Positions 8,053 to 16,934 of a stretch of 64,000 bases of DNA are shown here, one piece after another; within the stretch, counting starts at the first letter, position 1, and every line of letters starts with the position of its first letter. The notes beneath the pieces are model-generated. The model saw nothing but the letters and a program-made list of their open reading frames with translations. It was not told the DNA's origin and ran no database searches. Origin of the DNA: Planctomycetota bacterium. Its GTDB lineage: Bacteria; Planctomycetota; UBA8742; UBA2392. Both the position numbers and the translations under genes were made by a program. The stretch covers positions 841,088 to 905,087 of the forward strand of contig JABTUE010000002.1 of NCBI GenBank assembly GCA_015075515.1, written 5' to 3'.

Positions 8053-8583
8053 CTACTTGAACTTCGCGTATTCCGTGCTCAGCGTTTCGCTGCTGGCCGG
8101 GCCGCAGACCGAAAACCGCACATTGCGGTCCTTGTCGGCCAGAATCGCAAACGGGTAACGGTTCAGTGTCACCGTCTTGCCGCGTTTGGTTTCAAACAGC
8201 CGGTTGAACGCCGTGCCGATGCGCGTCACGGCATCCACCTTGTAACACGGGTAGGTCAGGCCCTGGGCCGCCACAAAGTCGCGCGCCTCGGGCAGCGCGT
8301 TGGCCACAAACGCGATGATTTCGACCTCGGGGTGGGCCTTGTGAAAGGCCTGGACCTGGCGGGCCTGTTCCACACTGGCGTCGTTCCAGGTGCTGAAGGC
8401 GACAATCAGCAGGGTCTTGCCGCGGAAACGTTCGTCGGACAGGCGCAGTTCGCGTTCCTGCAGGTCGCGCAGTTCAAAGGCCGGCACCTTGCGGTTTGCG
8501 GCCGCGTCACTGGAACCGGGCAGGCACAGCAGCGCGCCAAAGGCAACGCTCAGGGTCAACAGGAACAGGGCAATGCGCTTCAC
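8053..8583 (-). CDS. Exported thioredoxin-fold protein lacking the CxxC motif
   Basis: The GTG start at 8583 follows AAGGAG. A signal peptide (residues 1 to about 27) is followed by a TlpA/peroxiredoxin-like domain: VPAFELRDLQERELRLSD, then GKTLLIVAFSTWNDASVEQ, PEVEIIAFVAN, and YPFAILADKDRNV with the fold's conserved cis-proline region. Where TlpA-type reductases have W-C-x-x-C this protein has STWNDAS, so it cannot do the usual dithiol exchange. It starts 10 bp after the preceding lipoprotein gene stops, so the two are probably one transcript. Confidence 0.75.
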   Translation of the reverse strand: MKRIALFLLTLSVAFGALLCLPGSSDAAANRKVPAFELRDLQERELRLSDERFRGKTLLIVAFSTWNDASVEQARQVQAFHKAHPEVEIIAFVANALPEARDFVAAQGLTYPCYKVDAVTRIGTAFNRLFETKRGKTVTLNRYPFAILADKDRNVRFSVCGPASSETLSTEYAKFK

Positions 8584-8593
8584 CGGTTGCTCC

Positions 8594-9127
8594 TTACCGC
8601 AGGCGCGGCGCGCGGAAGTTGCCCGCGACGCGGTGCTTGCGGAACTTCAGGTCCAGGCGCCCCACGACCAGTTCGGGCCCGTCGTACAGCAGCACCCAGG
8701 TGCCGGACTCAAAGCGGTCGTTCTCAAAATCCACAAAGCCGTCACTGACCCGGCCCTGGGCCGAACCCAGCAGGGCGCGCACCACGGCACCCCCGGGCCC
8801 CAATTCGGCGCGCAACGATAGCCGCTTGTCATCCGTGCGCAAGGTCGGGATGTCGCCGTGGTCCACGAAATCCAGCAGAAACACCCGGTTGGCGCCCGCG
8901 CGCACCCGGCCGTCGGCGTCCAGTTCCGCCGCCGGGTAAAACCCGACATCGGTGATCGTGAACGCGCCATTGAGTTCGTTGACCAGCGGCGGGCTGGCCA
9001 GGCTCAGAATTCTGCCCTCGGCCGCGCCGGTGTCCCGGAACATGAAATCCACGCACGCGTCCTCGCGGCCGGGCCCGCCGGCACAGGCCGCCAGAAACAA
9101 TGCCATACATGCCAGCACCCGATGCAT
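8594..9127 (-). CDS. Exported lipoprotein of unknown function
   Basis: The start at 9127 gives a short lipoprotein signal peptide with the lipobox LAAC (MHRVLACMALFLAACAGG). The mature 160-odd residues are mostly predicted beta structure with no family I recognise. It lies just upstream of the CxxC-less thioredoxin-like gene on the same strand and is divergent from dps. A longer in-frame extension to 9187 exists but would bury the signal peptide. Confidence 0.65.
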   Translation of the reverse strand: MHRVLACMALFLAACAGGPGREDACVDFMFRDTGAAEGRILSLASPPLVNELNGAFTITDVGFYPAAELDADGRVRAGANRVFLLDFVDHGDIPTLRTDDKRLSLRAELGPGGAVVRALLGSAQGRVSDGFVDFENDRFESGTWVLLYDGPELVVGRLDLKFRKHRVAGNFRAPRLR

Positions 9128-9246
9128 GCCCCGCACGCTAGGAAAACCGGCCCGGCGCGCCAGTTGGCATTTTGCCGTTTGCAGCAATCCGGTTTCCTTG
9201 CATTGTGCCCGCGCCCGCCGGGCGTTCAGACACCAAAGGAGACCCC

Positions 9247-9714
9247 ATGAAAATTGACATCGGCATCGAAAAGAAAGACCGCAAGGAGATCGTCAAAGGC
9301 CTGTCACGCCTGCTGGCCGACACCTACACGCTGTACCTGAAGACCCACAACTTCCACTGGAACGTGACCGGGCCGCACTTCAACGACCTGCACGCCATGT
9401 TCATGGGCCAGTACACCGAAATGTGGAACGCCGTGGACCTGGTGGCCGAACGCATCCGCGCCCTGGGCGAATTCGCACCCGGCAGTTACGCCCAGTTTGC
9501 CGCCTTGACCGCCATCAAGGAAAACGACGGCGTGCCCAGGTGGCAAAAGATGGTTCAGGAACTGGTGGATGGCCACGAAACCGTGGTGCGCACCTGCCGC
9601 GAGATTCTGCCCGCGGCCCAGAAAGCCGGCGACGAAGGCAGCGTCACGCTGATTACTGACCGCATGGGCGTGCACGAAAAGACGGCCTGGATGCTGCGCG
9701 CGGTGATGGAATGA
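9247..9714 (+). CDS. dps: Dps family DNA-binding ferritin-like protein
   Basis: The 155-residue product carries the Dps ferroxidase signature: H-x2-H-W-N (HNFHWNVTG, about residues 37-45), then HAMFMGQYTEMWNAVDLVAE with the downstream Asp and Glu ligands. In the family, twelve subunits form a shell that oxidises and stores iron using peroxide and protects DNA. AAAGGAG precedes the ATG at 9247. An intrinsic terminator follows, so it is monocistronic. Its neighbour is a copper-handling gene pair, fitting a metal/oxidative-stress patch. Confidence 0.92.
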   Translation: MKIDIGIEKKDRKEIVKGLSRLLADTYTLYLKTHNFHWNVTGPHFNDLHAMFMGQYTEMWNAVDLVAERIRALGEFAPGSYAQFAALTAIKENDGVPRWQKMVQELVDGHETVVRTCREILPAAQKAGDEGSVTLITDRMGVHEKTAWMLRAVME

Positions 9715-9730
9715 CAGCACCGCATTGACC

Positions 9731-9756
9731 AACGGCCCGAAAGGGCCGTTTTTTTT
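9731..9756 (+). terminator. Intrinsic terminator of dps
   Basis: AACGGCCC-gaa-AGGGCCGTT is followed directly by a run of T (to 9756), 16 bp after the dps stop. Confidence 0.9.
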
Positions 9757-9816
9757 GGAATGCTGGAACCCGTACTTCAGTACGTGTTTGTTCTGCTCGC
9801 AGGAAAGGAGACCGCC

Positions 9817-10254
9817 ATGAAAACCCTGTTTGCCATCCTCACACTGGCCTTGGCCCTGTCGGCCTGCGGCCAGAGCAACCCCAGCGCCCCAGCCGACAAC
9901 CGCAGTCACGGGCACGATCACTTTCATTCCCACGAAGGCGAAACCATCACCCTTGGCACAGCCACGCTGGGAGACCTCACCGTGGAGGCCTTCCAGAAGG
10001 ACAAGCCCCGGCGCGGGCAGACTTCGTACTTTGAAATCCAGTTCCGGGGCGAGGTGGACGCCGCCCGCGTACAGGCCGAAATTCTCGGGCCTGACGGCCA
10101 GCGCGTGATCTGGCTGGGGCTGCACCCCATGGCCCAGAAAGGCCGCTTTGGCGCGCACGCAGGCCTGCCGGCCGATGCCCCCAAAGACCTGAAGCTGCGC
10201 ATCACCCTAAAGGACGCGACCCCCGCCCAGGCGGAGTTCGCAATCAAGGAATAG
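9817..10254 (+). CDS. His-rich exported lipoprotein linked to a copper ATPase
   Basis: AAAGGAGAC precedes the ATG at 9817. The signal peptide ends in a lipobox (LALSACGQ). A histidine-rich stretch follows ([13 protein letters not shown], about residues 33-45), then a beta-rich domain of roughly 95 residues that I cannot name. The copper-transporting ATPase gene starts 2 bp after this stop, so translation is probably coupled. The histidines and the context suggest it binds metal on the outer face and works with the pump; this is inference. Confidence 0.7.
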   Translation: MKTLFAILTLALALSACGQSNPSAPADNRSHGHDHFHSHEGETITLGTATLGDLTVEAFQKDKPRRGQTSYFEIQFRGEVDAARVQAEILGPDGQRVIWLGLHPMAQKGRFGAHAGLPADAPKDLKLRITLKDATPAQAEFAIKE

Positions 10255-10256
10255 CC

Positions 10257-12575
10257 ATGTCAGCATTGGCGGCAACGCAGGGCCGCAAAGCCCCCGTGGA
10301 CCACAACCATTGCATTACGGTGAACGGGAAACACGTGCACATGGATCCGCCCAAGACCGATGCCCCCGCTGCCACGGATCATCATCACGGCCACGGCGGC
10401 CAGGATCACCACGGACACGGTCATGGTGCCGCGGTGGCAACAGCCGCACCGGGCGCCCAGTACACCTGCCCGATGCACCCGGAGATACGCAGCGACAAGC
10501 CCGGTGCCTGCCCGATCTGCGGCATGGCACTAGAGCCGGTGATGCCCGCAGCGGAACCCGAAGACAACACCGAACTGCGCGAGATGTCCGTTCGCTTCTG
10601 GGTCAGCGCCGCGCTGAGCCTGCCGCTGCTGCTGGTGGCCATGGGCGACATGCTGCCCGGCAGCCCGGTTTCCAGCCTGTTGCCGCACGGCTGGCGCATG
10701 CGGCTGGAACTGGCGCTGGCACTGCCCGTGGCCACCTGGGGCGCCTGGCCGTTTTATGTGCGCGGCGTTCGGTCGCTGCGCGGCTTCCACCTGAACATGT
10801 TCACGCTGATCGCGCTGGGCGTTTCCGTGGCCTTCGGCTACAGCCTGGTGGCGGCGATTTTCCCGGGCCTGTTCCCGCCGGCCTTTGCCGGTCACGGCGG
10901 CGAAGTGGCCGTCTACTTCGAAGCCGCGGCTGTGATCACCACCCTGGTGTTGCTGGGCCAGGTGCTGGAACTGCGGGCGCGCTCGCGCACCGGCAGCGCG
11001 ATCCGCAAGCTGATGAACCTGGCACCAGCCACAGCCGTGCGTGTGAATCAGGCCGGCGACGAAGAAATCCCCCTGGCCCACGTGCACGTCGGCGACACGC
11101 TGCGCGTGCGGCCGGGCACCAAGGTGCCCGTGGACGGGCGCGTGCTGGAGGGCACCAGCAGCATTGACGAATCCATGGTCACGGGCGAACCGATGCCCGT
11201 GCAGAAACAGGCCGGCGACCGCGTGATCGGCAGCACGGTCAACGCCACCGGAAGCTTCACCATGCGCGCCGAACAGGTGGGCGGCGACACCCTGCTGGCG
11301 CGCATCGTCAACATGGTGGCCCAGGCCCAGCGGTCACGGGCCCCGATCCAGAAGCTGGCCGACCAGGTCAGCGGCTGGTTTGTGCCCGTGGTGATCCTGA
11401 TTGCCCTGGTCACGTTTGGCGTGTGGGCACACTTGGGGCCCGAGCCGTCGCTGACCTACGCCCTGGTCAACGCGGTGGCGGTGCTGATCATTGCCTGCCC
11501 CTGCGCGCTGGGCCTGGCCACGCCGATTTCGATCATGGTGGCCACCGGCCGCGGCGCCAACCTGGGCGTGTTGTTTCGCAACGCCGAAGCCATCGAACGC
11601 ATGCGCCAGGTGGACACGCTGGTGGTGGACAAGACCGGCACACTGACCGAAGGCAAGCCGCGGCTGGTCACCGTACAGCCACTGGGCATTGAACAGACCG
11701 GGCTGCTGTCCCTGCTGGCCGGCCTCGAACAGGGCAGCGAACACCCACTGGCCCGCGCGATCGTGGAAGGCGCCGCCGACAAGGGGGCCAGCCCCGCCCC
11801 TGTCAGCGACTTTGCCTCGCATACCGGCCGGGGCGTGACGGCCCGCAGCGGCACCACCACAATTGCTCTGGGCAATGCGGCGCTGATGCAGCAGCTCTCG
11901 GCCGACGTTTCTCCGCTGGCTGCCAGGGCCGACGAACTTCGGGCGGCCGGCCAGACTGTAATGTTCGCGGCAGTGGATGGCCGCCTGGCGGGAATCGTTG
12001 GCGTGGCCGACCCGGTCAAGGCCAGCACACCGGCGGCAATTCAAGCCCTGCACCAGGCCGGGCTGCACATCGTGATGCTGACCGGCGACAACGCAACCAC
12101 CGCCCGCGCCGTGGCCTCGGGGCTGGGCATTGACGAAGTGGTGGCCGGCGTGCTGCCCGACCAGAAGGCCGCCAGGATCAAGCAGTTACAGGCGGCGGGC
12201 CGCGTGGTGGCCATGGCCGGCGACGGCGTGAATGACGCCCCGGCGCTGGCCCAGGCAGACGTGGGCATCGCCATGGGCACCGGCACCGACGTGGCCATGG
12301 AAAGCGCGCACGTAACGCTGGTCAAGGGCGACCTGCGCGGCATCGTGGCAGCCCGCGAACTGAGCCAGGCAACACTGCGCAATATCAAGCAGAACCTGTT
12401 CTTTGCGTTCATATACAACGCGCTGGGAGTACCCCTGGCCGCCGGACTGCTGTACCCGGCGTTCGGGCTGCTGCTCAGCCCGATGATCGCGGCCGCGGCC
12501 ATGAGCCTGAGTTCGGTGTCTGTGATCACCAACGCCCTGCGCCTGAACCGAAGCAGGTTGAATTCCGGCGCGTGA
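10257..12575 (+). CDS. copA: Copper-translocating P1B-type ATPase with His-rich and heavy-metal-binding N-terminus
   Basis: The 772-residue pump has all P-type ATPase marks: TGEPMPV in the actuator domain, the CPC metal-site motif in [13 protein letters not shown] (about residue 413), phosphorylation site [11 protein letters not shown] (about 458), the nucleotide-domain SEHPLARAI, and the hinge [10 protein letters not shown] (about 654). The N-terminus replaces the usual HMA domain with a histidine-rich run (residues 41-57) and a small Cys motif module (YTCPMHPEI...[10 protein letters not shown], residues 69-94) found on many heavy-metal proteins. CPC plus this N-terminus points to Cu(I) export from the cytoplasm. 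It is coupled to the upstream His-rich lipoprotein gene. Confidence 0.92.
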   Translation: MSALAATQGRKAPVDHNHCITVNGKHVHMDPPKTDAPAATDHHHGHGGQDHHGHGHGAAVATAAPGAQYTCPMHPEIRSDKPGACPICGMALEPVMPAAEPEDNTELREMSVRFWVSAALSLPLLLVAMGDMLPGSPVSSLLPHGWRMRLELALALPVATWGAWPFYVRGVRSLRGFHLNMFTLIALGVSVAFGYSLVAAIFPGLFPPAFAGHGGEVAVYFEAAAVITTLVLLGQVLELRARSRTGSAIRKLMNLAPATAVRVNQAGDEEIPLAHVHVGDTLRVRPGTKVPVDGRVLEGTSSIDESMVTGEPMPVQKQAGDRVIGSTVNATGSFTMRAEQVGGDTLLARIVNMVAQAQRSRAPIQKLADQVSGWFVPVVILIALVTFGVWAHLGPEPSLTYALVNAVAVLIIACPCALGLATPISIMVATGRGANLGVLFRNAEAIERMRQVDTLVVDKTGTLTEGKPRLVTVQPLGIEQTGLLSLLAGLEQGSEHPLARAIVEGAADKGASPAPVSDFASHTGRGVTARSGTTTIALGNAALMQQLSADVSPLAARADELRAAGQTVMFAAVDGRLAGIVGVADPVKASTPAAIQALHQAGLHIVMLTGDNATTARAVASGLGIDEVVAGVLPDQKAARIKQLQAAGRVVAMAGDGVNDAPALAQADVGIAMGTGTDVAMESAHVTLVKGDLRGIVAARELSQATLRNIKQNLFFAFIYNALGVPLAAGLLYPAFGLLLSPMIAAAAMSLSSVSVITNALRLNRSRLNSGA

Positions 12576-12606
12576 ATTCGCTGTGGATAACGCCGGAATG
12601 CCGCAC

Positions 12607-12634
12607 CCAAACCCCTGCCGCAACGCGGGTTTGG
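12607..12634 (+). terminator. Hairpin after the copper ATPase gene
   Basis: CCAAACCC and GGGTTTGG form 8-bp arms around a 12-nt loop, 31 bp past the ATPase stop, with TCATTA downstream. It is a moderate terminator candidate separating the pump from pstS. Confidence 0.5.
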
Positions 12635-12656
12635 TCATTAACACACTATTAATCTG
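12634..12656 (+). promoter_or_regulatory. Candidate Pho-box-like direct repeat upstream of pstS
   Basis: Two copies of ATTAA sit exactly 11 bp apart (starting 12637 and 12648) in an AT-rich patch about 80 bp before the pstS start. PhoB boxes are 11-bp direct repeats with an AT-rich half, so this is a plausible phosphate-starvation control site, but the match is only partial. Confidence 0.35.
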
Positions 12657-12725
12657 CGCCACACACTTCGTTCATTGCATGGCCCTACGCTGCTTGCCAT
12701 GACAAGGACCAACGGAGAGAAACCC

Positions 12726-13733
12726 ATGACGAAGAAGACCTGGATGGCAAGCGCGTTTGCGGTTGCCGTCGCGGCGGTGGCGTTCACCGCCGGACCCACG
12801 ATGGCCGCGGATGACAAGAAAGAGGGCGGCGCCAAGGTGGACGCCGCGATCGAAAGCTACAAGCCCGTTGCCGGCGTTTCGGGCAACATCAGCAGCATCG
12901 GCAGCGACACACTGAACAACCTGATGACCCTGTGGAGCGAAGGCTTCCGCAAGCACTACCCCAACGTCAAGTTCGCCGTGGAGGGCAAGGGCAGCACCAC
13001 CGCCGTGCCGGCGCTGATTGACGGCAAGGCCGATCTGGGCCCGATGTCGCGCCCGATGAAGTCCGACGAAATCAAGAAGTTCGAAGACAAGTTCGGCTAC
13101 AAGCCCACCGCCGTGGCCGTGGGTCTGGACGCCCTGGCCGTGTTCGTCCACAAGGACAACCCGGTTGAAAAGCTGACCCTGGCCCAGGTGGACGCCATCT
13201 TCAGCGCCACCCGCAAGGGCGGCTACAGCGAAGACATCACCAAGTGGGGCCAGGCCGGCCTCAAGGGCGAATGGGAAAACCTGGGCATCACGCTGTACGG
13301 CCGCAACAGCGCCAGCGGCACCTACGGCTTCTTCAAGGAAAACGCGCTGTTCAAGGGCGACTTCAAGGCCACGGTCAAGGAACAGCCGGGCAGCAGCACG
13401 GTGGTGCAGCTGGTCAGCGAAGACCGCACCGCCGCCGGTTATTCGGGCATCGGCTACAAGACCGCCGGCGTGCGCACCGTGCCGCTGGCCAAGGACGCCA
13501 GCAGCGAGGCTTTTGACGCCACGCCCGAAAACTGCTACAGCGGCAAGTACCCGCTGTCGCGCTTTCTGCTGATCTACGTGAACAAGGCGCCGGGCAAGGA
13601 ACTGCCGGTTTCCGTGCGTGAGTTCTTCCGCTATGTGCTCAGCAAGGAAGGCCAGGAAGTCACGGTCAAGGACGGCTTCATCCCGCTGCGCAAGCGCGAC
13701 GTGGACAAGTACCTCGAACAGCTCGAGGGCTAG
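12726..13733 (+). CDS. pstS: PstS, periplasmic phosphate-binding protein
   Basis: The start at 12726 follows CGGAGAGAA and begins a signal peptide cleaved near TMA-ADD. The 335-residue product is a phosphate-binding SBP: GSDTLNNLMTLWSEGF near the N-terminus, EGKGSTTAVPALIDG, the phosphate-site loop RNSASGTYGFF, and EDRTAAGYSGIGY. It captures orthophosphate and hands it to the PstC/PstA channel encoded next. A hairpin separates it from pstC, as expected when the binding protein is made in excess. Confidence 0.94.
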   Translation: MTKKTWMASAFAVAVAAVAFTAGPTMAADDKKEGGAKVDAAIESYKPVAGVSGNISSIGSDTLNNLMTLWSEGFRKHYPNVKFAVEGKGSTTAVPALIDGKADLGPMSRPMKSDEIKKFEDKFGYKPTAVAVGLDALAVFVHKDNPVEKLTLAQVDAIFSATRKGGYSEDITKWGQAGLKGEWENLGITLYGRNSASGTYGFFKENALFKGDFKATVKEQPGSSTVVQLVSEDRTAAGYSGIGYKTAGVRTVPLAKDASSEAFDATPENCYSGKYPLSRFLLIYVNKAPGKELPVSVREFFRYVLSKEGQEVTVKDGFIPLRKRDVDKYLEQLEG

Positions 13734-13747
13734 GCCTGACCGGAACC

Positions 13748-13773
13748 GCGGGCGCGACACCGGTCGCGCCCGC
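13748..13773 (+). terminator. Hairpin between pstS and pstC
   Basis: GCGGGCGCGAC and GTCGCGCCCGC form perfect 11-bp arms with a 4-nt loop, 15 bp past the pstS stop. No T-run follows, so it is more likely a partial attenuator or an mRNA-stabilising stem that keeps pstS expression above pstCAB. Confidence 0.55.
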
Positions 13774-13850
13774 CTTCCGGGGCCGCGTCGGGGAACCCGG
13801 AACACAGGTTTCCCGACACGCCTCCGGACGGCACCACCGCCGCCCTGCCT

Positions 13851-16800
13851 ATGACCGAAGACCACAAGTACGTTCCCAAAGACCCCGCCAAACGGCCGCG
13901 CAGGGCCACCCGTTCGGTCTATTTCTTTGACCGCACGGCCAATGTGGTGATCCGAGTAGGCGGGCTGTTTGTGGTGTTTGCGGTGCTGGGTCTGGTTGTG
14001 TTCATGTTCAGCCAGGTGTTTCCGCTGTTCGGCAGTTCCGAACAGGGCGCCGTGGAAACCACGGCCCGGGCGTTTTCCGGCCGCACGCTGTGGGTCGGCA
14101 CCGACGAATACCGGCGCGTGGGCGTGCGCATAAGTGACAGCCCCGAAATCGAAATCTTTTCGGTTCTGACCGGCGAAGTGCTGCACAAAGCACCCGTGCC
14201 CGGCCTGAAGGGCAAAAAGATCACCGCCGCCAACGTGACGCTGCGGCCGTACCTGACCGACGTGGTCGGCGCCAGCAAGGACGTGCCATTCTACGGCATC
14301 GCACTGGGCACCGAAGACGGCCGGATTGTCGCCGGCTATCTGCGGTACCTGACCATCTACAAGCGCTTTGACGTCGGCCAGGAGCCGGCCGAAATCAAAG
14401 ACCTGCGCATGCCCGAACCGGCCGAATTCAAGGCCCCCACCTACGTGCCGGCCACGGCACTGGTCGAGGAACGCAAACGCAAATGGGTCGCCGAGCACCT
14501 GCCCGAGTTCGGCTTTTACCGCTACATGCGCGCCGAGGTGCAGTTCAACCGCAGCGTGGACATGCCGCTGAACGGCGAAGCCGTCGAGGGCATCCACATC
14601 GCGATGGAACACGCCAAACCCGGCGCCGAACTCGACACCGCCACGGCCGTGATCACATCCGGCGGGCGCGCGCTGGTGCGCCAGGAAAAGCTGGTGCCCA
14701 ACCCGATGGACGAAGACGAAATCCTGCCCGAGCTGGTCCACCAGGCCGAGTTCCAGTCACAGCTTTCCGGACGGCCGCGCCACGTGCTGATCCATGAAAA
14801 CCGCCGCGACCTGCTGTTTGCCACATCCGACGGCACGCTGCACGTGTTTCGCACCTACGTGGACGAAAACACCGGCAAAAAGGATTTCTTTCTGCCCGCC
14901 TACCCCGGCATCAGCCTGCTGGGTTTTGACCAGGACAACGGGCGCGAGTGGCGCGACACCGCAATTGCCATGCGCGACGACAGCACCCGGCCCGAGGGCA
15001 GGCTGGAACTGACGGCCCTGCAATGGCTGCTGGGCGACGCCACGCTGCTGGTCGGCGACAGCTACGGCGGCATCCAGGCCTGGAGCCCCGTGCGCGAGTT
15101 CGACGACGACAACAACCCGCGCTACCGCCGGATCCGCGCCCTGCCGTCGGGTTCGGGCCCGATTGCCGGGTTCTGTTCGGCCGAAGCCTCCAAGTCGTTT
15201 CTGGCCTGGGACACCACGGGCCGCATCCGCGGCATCTACAACACCAGCGAGCGCGAGTTCTTTGACGCGCGCATTGACGGCGCCCACGCCGCCTGGTGCA
15301 TCTACTGCCCCAAGGGCGACGGCGCGCTGGCAATTGACACAAAGGGCCGCCCGCACCTGTGGTGGATGGATCTCAAGCACGCCGAGGTCAGCTTCAAGGC
15401 CCTGTTCGGCCGTGTCTTCTATGAGGGCTACCAGTCGCCGCGCTATGAATGGCAAAGCCACGCCGGAACCGACGACGTGGAAAACAAGTTCAGCCTGATT
15501 CCGCTGATTACCGGCAGCATCAAGGGCGGCCTGTACGCGCTGCTGTTCGCGCTGCCGCTGGCGGTGCTGGGCGCCGTCTACACCTCCGAGTTCATGGCGC
15601 CGCGCCTGCGCAGCGTGGTCAAACCCACCATGGAAGTCATGGCCAGCCTGCCCAGCGTGGTGCTGGGTTTTCTGGGCGCGCTGTACTTCGCGCCCGAGGC
15701 CGCCACGCGCATGCCCACGCTGCTGGTGTTTGCGCTGCTGACACCGGTGCTGTTCATGCTGTTCGGGTGGCTGTTCGGCCAGTTGCCGCCCTATGTGACC
15801 AAACGCTTCACGCCGCTGGTCACGACGATTGCCCTGGCGGCCGTGCTGGGGCTGGGCTGGGGCGTCGCCACCGTGCTGGGGCCGCGGCTGGAAACCCGCA
15901 TTTTCCCCGCCATTGAAGGCGCCAACCCGGCTCTGGTGGACAGCAAGACCTTCAAGCCCCTGACCGAAGCAGACGCCAAGGCCTATTCCGCCGGCAACTT
16001 CCGCGCCTGGACCGACGGCGGCCGCGAACTGCCGCGCGAGGCCAAAAACGCCCAGGGCGTCACATTGCCCAAGGGCTGGTGGATTCCCGGCGGCCACGCC
16101 CTGTTTGCCACGCTGATGATCGCGCCGTTTGCGCTGCTGGCCGGTCTGATGCTGAAGCTCGGCCACGCGCTGCTGTTCGGCGGCACCATTCTGGGCCGCG
16201 CGATTGCCGGCCGTGCCGCGCCCAAAAGCCCGCTGGCAGCCCTGCGCGACAGGCTGGCCGGCACGCGCGCCGGCCTGCGCCCGGTGATCGTGGACGTCAC
16301 GCTGGCGCTGTGCTTTGCCGGTCTGGCCTTTGCCCTGGGCTGGATGCTTTCGGGTCTGATTTCGCCGCTGCTGGAAATGCTGTTCTTCAGCTACGACCAC
16401 CCCACCGCCGGCCGCGTGGCCGACTTCCGCCGCTGGCTGACCGGGCCCGAAGGCTGGAAGTTCAACCAGACCAACTCGCTGATTGTCGGCTTTGCCATGG
16501 GCTTTGCCGTCATTCCCATCATCTACAGCATTGCCGAAGACGCGCTGTCCAGCGTGCCCAACCAGTTGCGCGCCGCCAGCCTGGCCTGCGGCGCCTCGCG
16601 CTGGCAGACCGCCATCCGCGTGGTGGTGCCCGCAGCCGCCAGCGGCATTTTCTCGGCGATGGTGATCGGCCTGGGGCGCGCCCTGGGCGAAACCATGATT
16701 GTGGTCATGGCCGCCGGCGGCACGCCGCTGAACGAATTGCAGCCGCTGTCCGGCTTCCGCAGCCTGTCGGCCGCCATTGCCATCGAAATGCCCGAAGCCC

Positions 16801-16928
16801 CCCACGGCAGCACGCATTACCGCACGCTGTTTCTGGGCGGATTGATCCTGTTCCTGATGACCTTTGTGATCAGCACCATGGCCGAGTTTGTGCGCATGCG
16901 CCTGCGCCGCAAGCTCAGCCGCATGTAG
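13851..16928 (+). CDS. pstC: PstC, phosphate ABC transporter permease with a very large extra domain
   Basis: The permease core starts near residue 548 (LIPLITGSIKGGLYALLFAL) and includes the EAA loop (SVPNQLRAASLACGASRWQT, about residue 903) and GLGRALGETMIVVMAAGG, typical of PstC. The protein is 1025 residues, against about 300-320 for enteric PstC and about 680 for pseudomonads. One helix (about 35-57) precedes some 490 residues of beta-rich, extracytoplasmic sequence with repeated blade-like segments (for example ATSDGTLHVFRTY, VGDSYGGIQAWSPV, LAWDTTGRIRGIYN), suggesting a beta-propeller. A further insertion (about 680-745) lies between helices. It forms the channel with PstA, encoded 6 bp downstream. 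The start ATG has only a weak ribosome-binding site. Confidence 0.9.
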   Translation: MTEDHKYVPKDPAKRPRRATRSVYFFDRTANVVIRVGGLFVVFAVLGLVVFMFSQVFPLFGSSEQGAVETTARAFSGRTLWVGTDEYRRVGVRISDSPEIEIFSVLTGEVLHKAPVPGLKGKKITAANVTLRPYLTDVVGASKDVPFYGIALGTEDGRIVAGYLRYLTIYKRFDVGQEPAEIKDLRMPEPAEFKAPTYVPATALVEERKRKWVAEHLPEFGFYRYMRAEVQFNRSVDMPLNGEAVEGIHIAMEHAKPGAELDTATAVITSGGRALVRQEKLVPNPMDEDEILPELVHQAEFQSQLSGRPRHVLIHENRRDLLFATSDGTLHVFRTYVDENTGKKDFFLPAYPGISLLGFDQDNGREWRDTAIAMRDDSTRPEGRLELTALQWLLGDATLLVGDSYGGIQAWSPVREFDDDNNPRYRRIRALPSGSGPIAGFCSAEASKSFLAWDTTGRIRGIYNTSEREFFDARIDGAHAAWCIYCPKGDGALAIDTKGRPHLWWMDLKHAEVSFKALFGRVFYEGYQSPRYEWQSHAGTDDVENKFSLIPLITGSIKGGLYALLFALPLAVLGAVYTSEFMAPRLRSVVKPTMEVMASLPSVVLGFLGALYFAPEAATRMPTLLVFALLTPVLFMLFGWLFGQLPPYVTKRFTPLVTTIALAAVLGLGWGVATVLGPRLETRIFPAIEGANPALVDSKTFKPLTEADAKAYSAGNFRAWTDGGRELPREAKNAQGVTLPKGWWIPGGHALFATLMIAPFALLAGLMLKLGHALLFGGTILGRAIAGRAAPKSPLAALRDRLAGTRAGLRPVIVDVTLALCFAGLAFALGWMLSGLISPLLEMLFFSYDHPTAGRVADFRRWLTGPEGWKFNQTNSLIVGFAMGFAVIPIIYSIAEDALSSVPNQLRAASLACGASRWQTAIRVVVPAAASGIFSAMVIGLGRALGETMIVVMAAGGTPLNELQPLSGFRSLSAAIAIEMPEAPHGSTHYRTLFLGGLILFLMTFVISTMAEFVRMRLRRKLSRM

Positions 16929-16934
16929 GAAACC

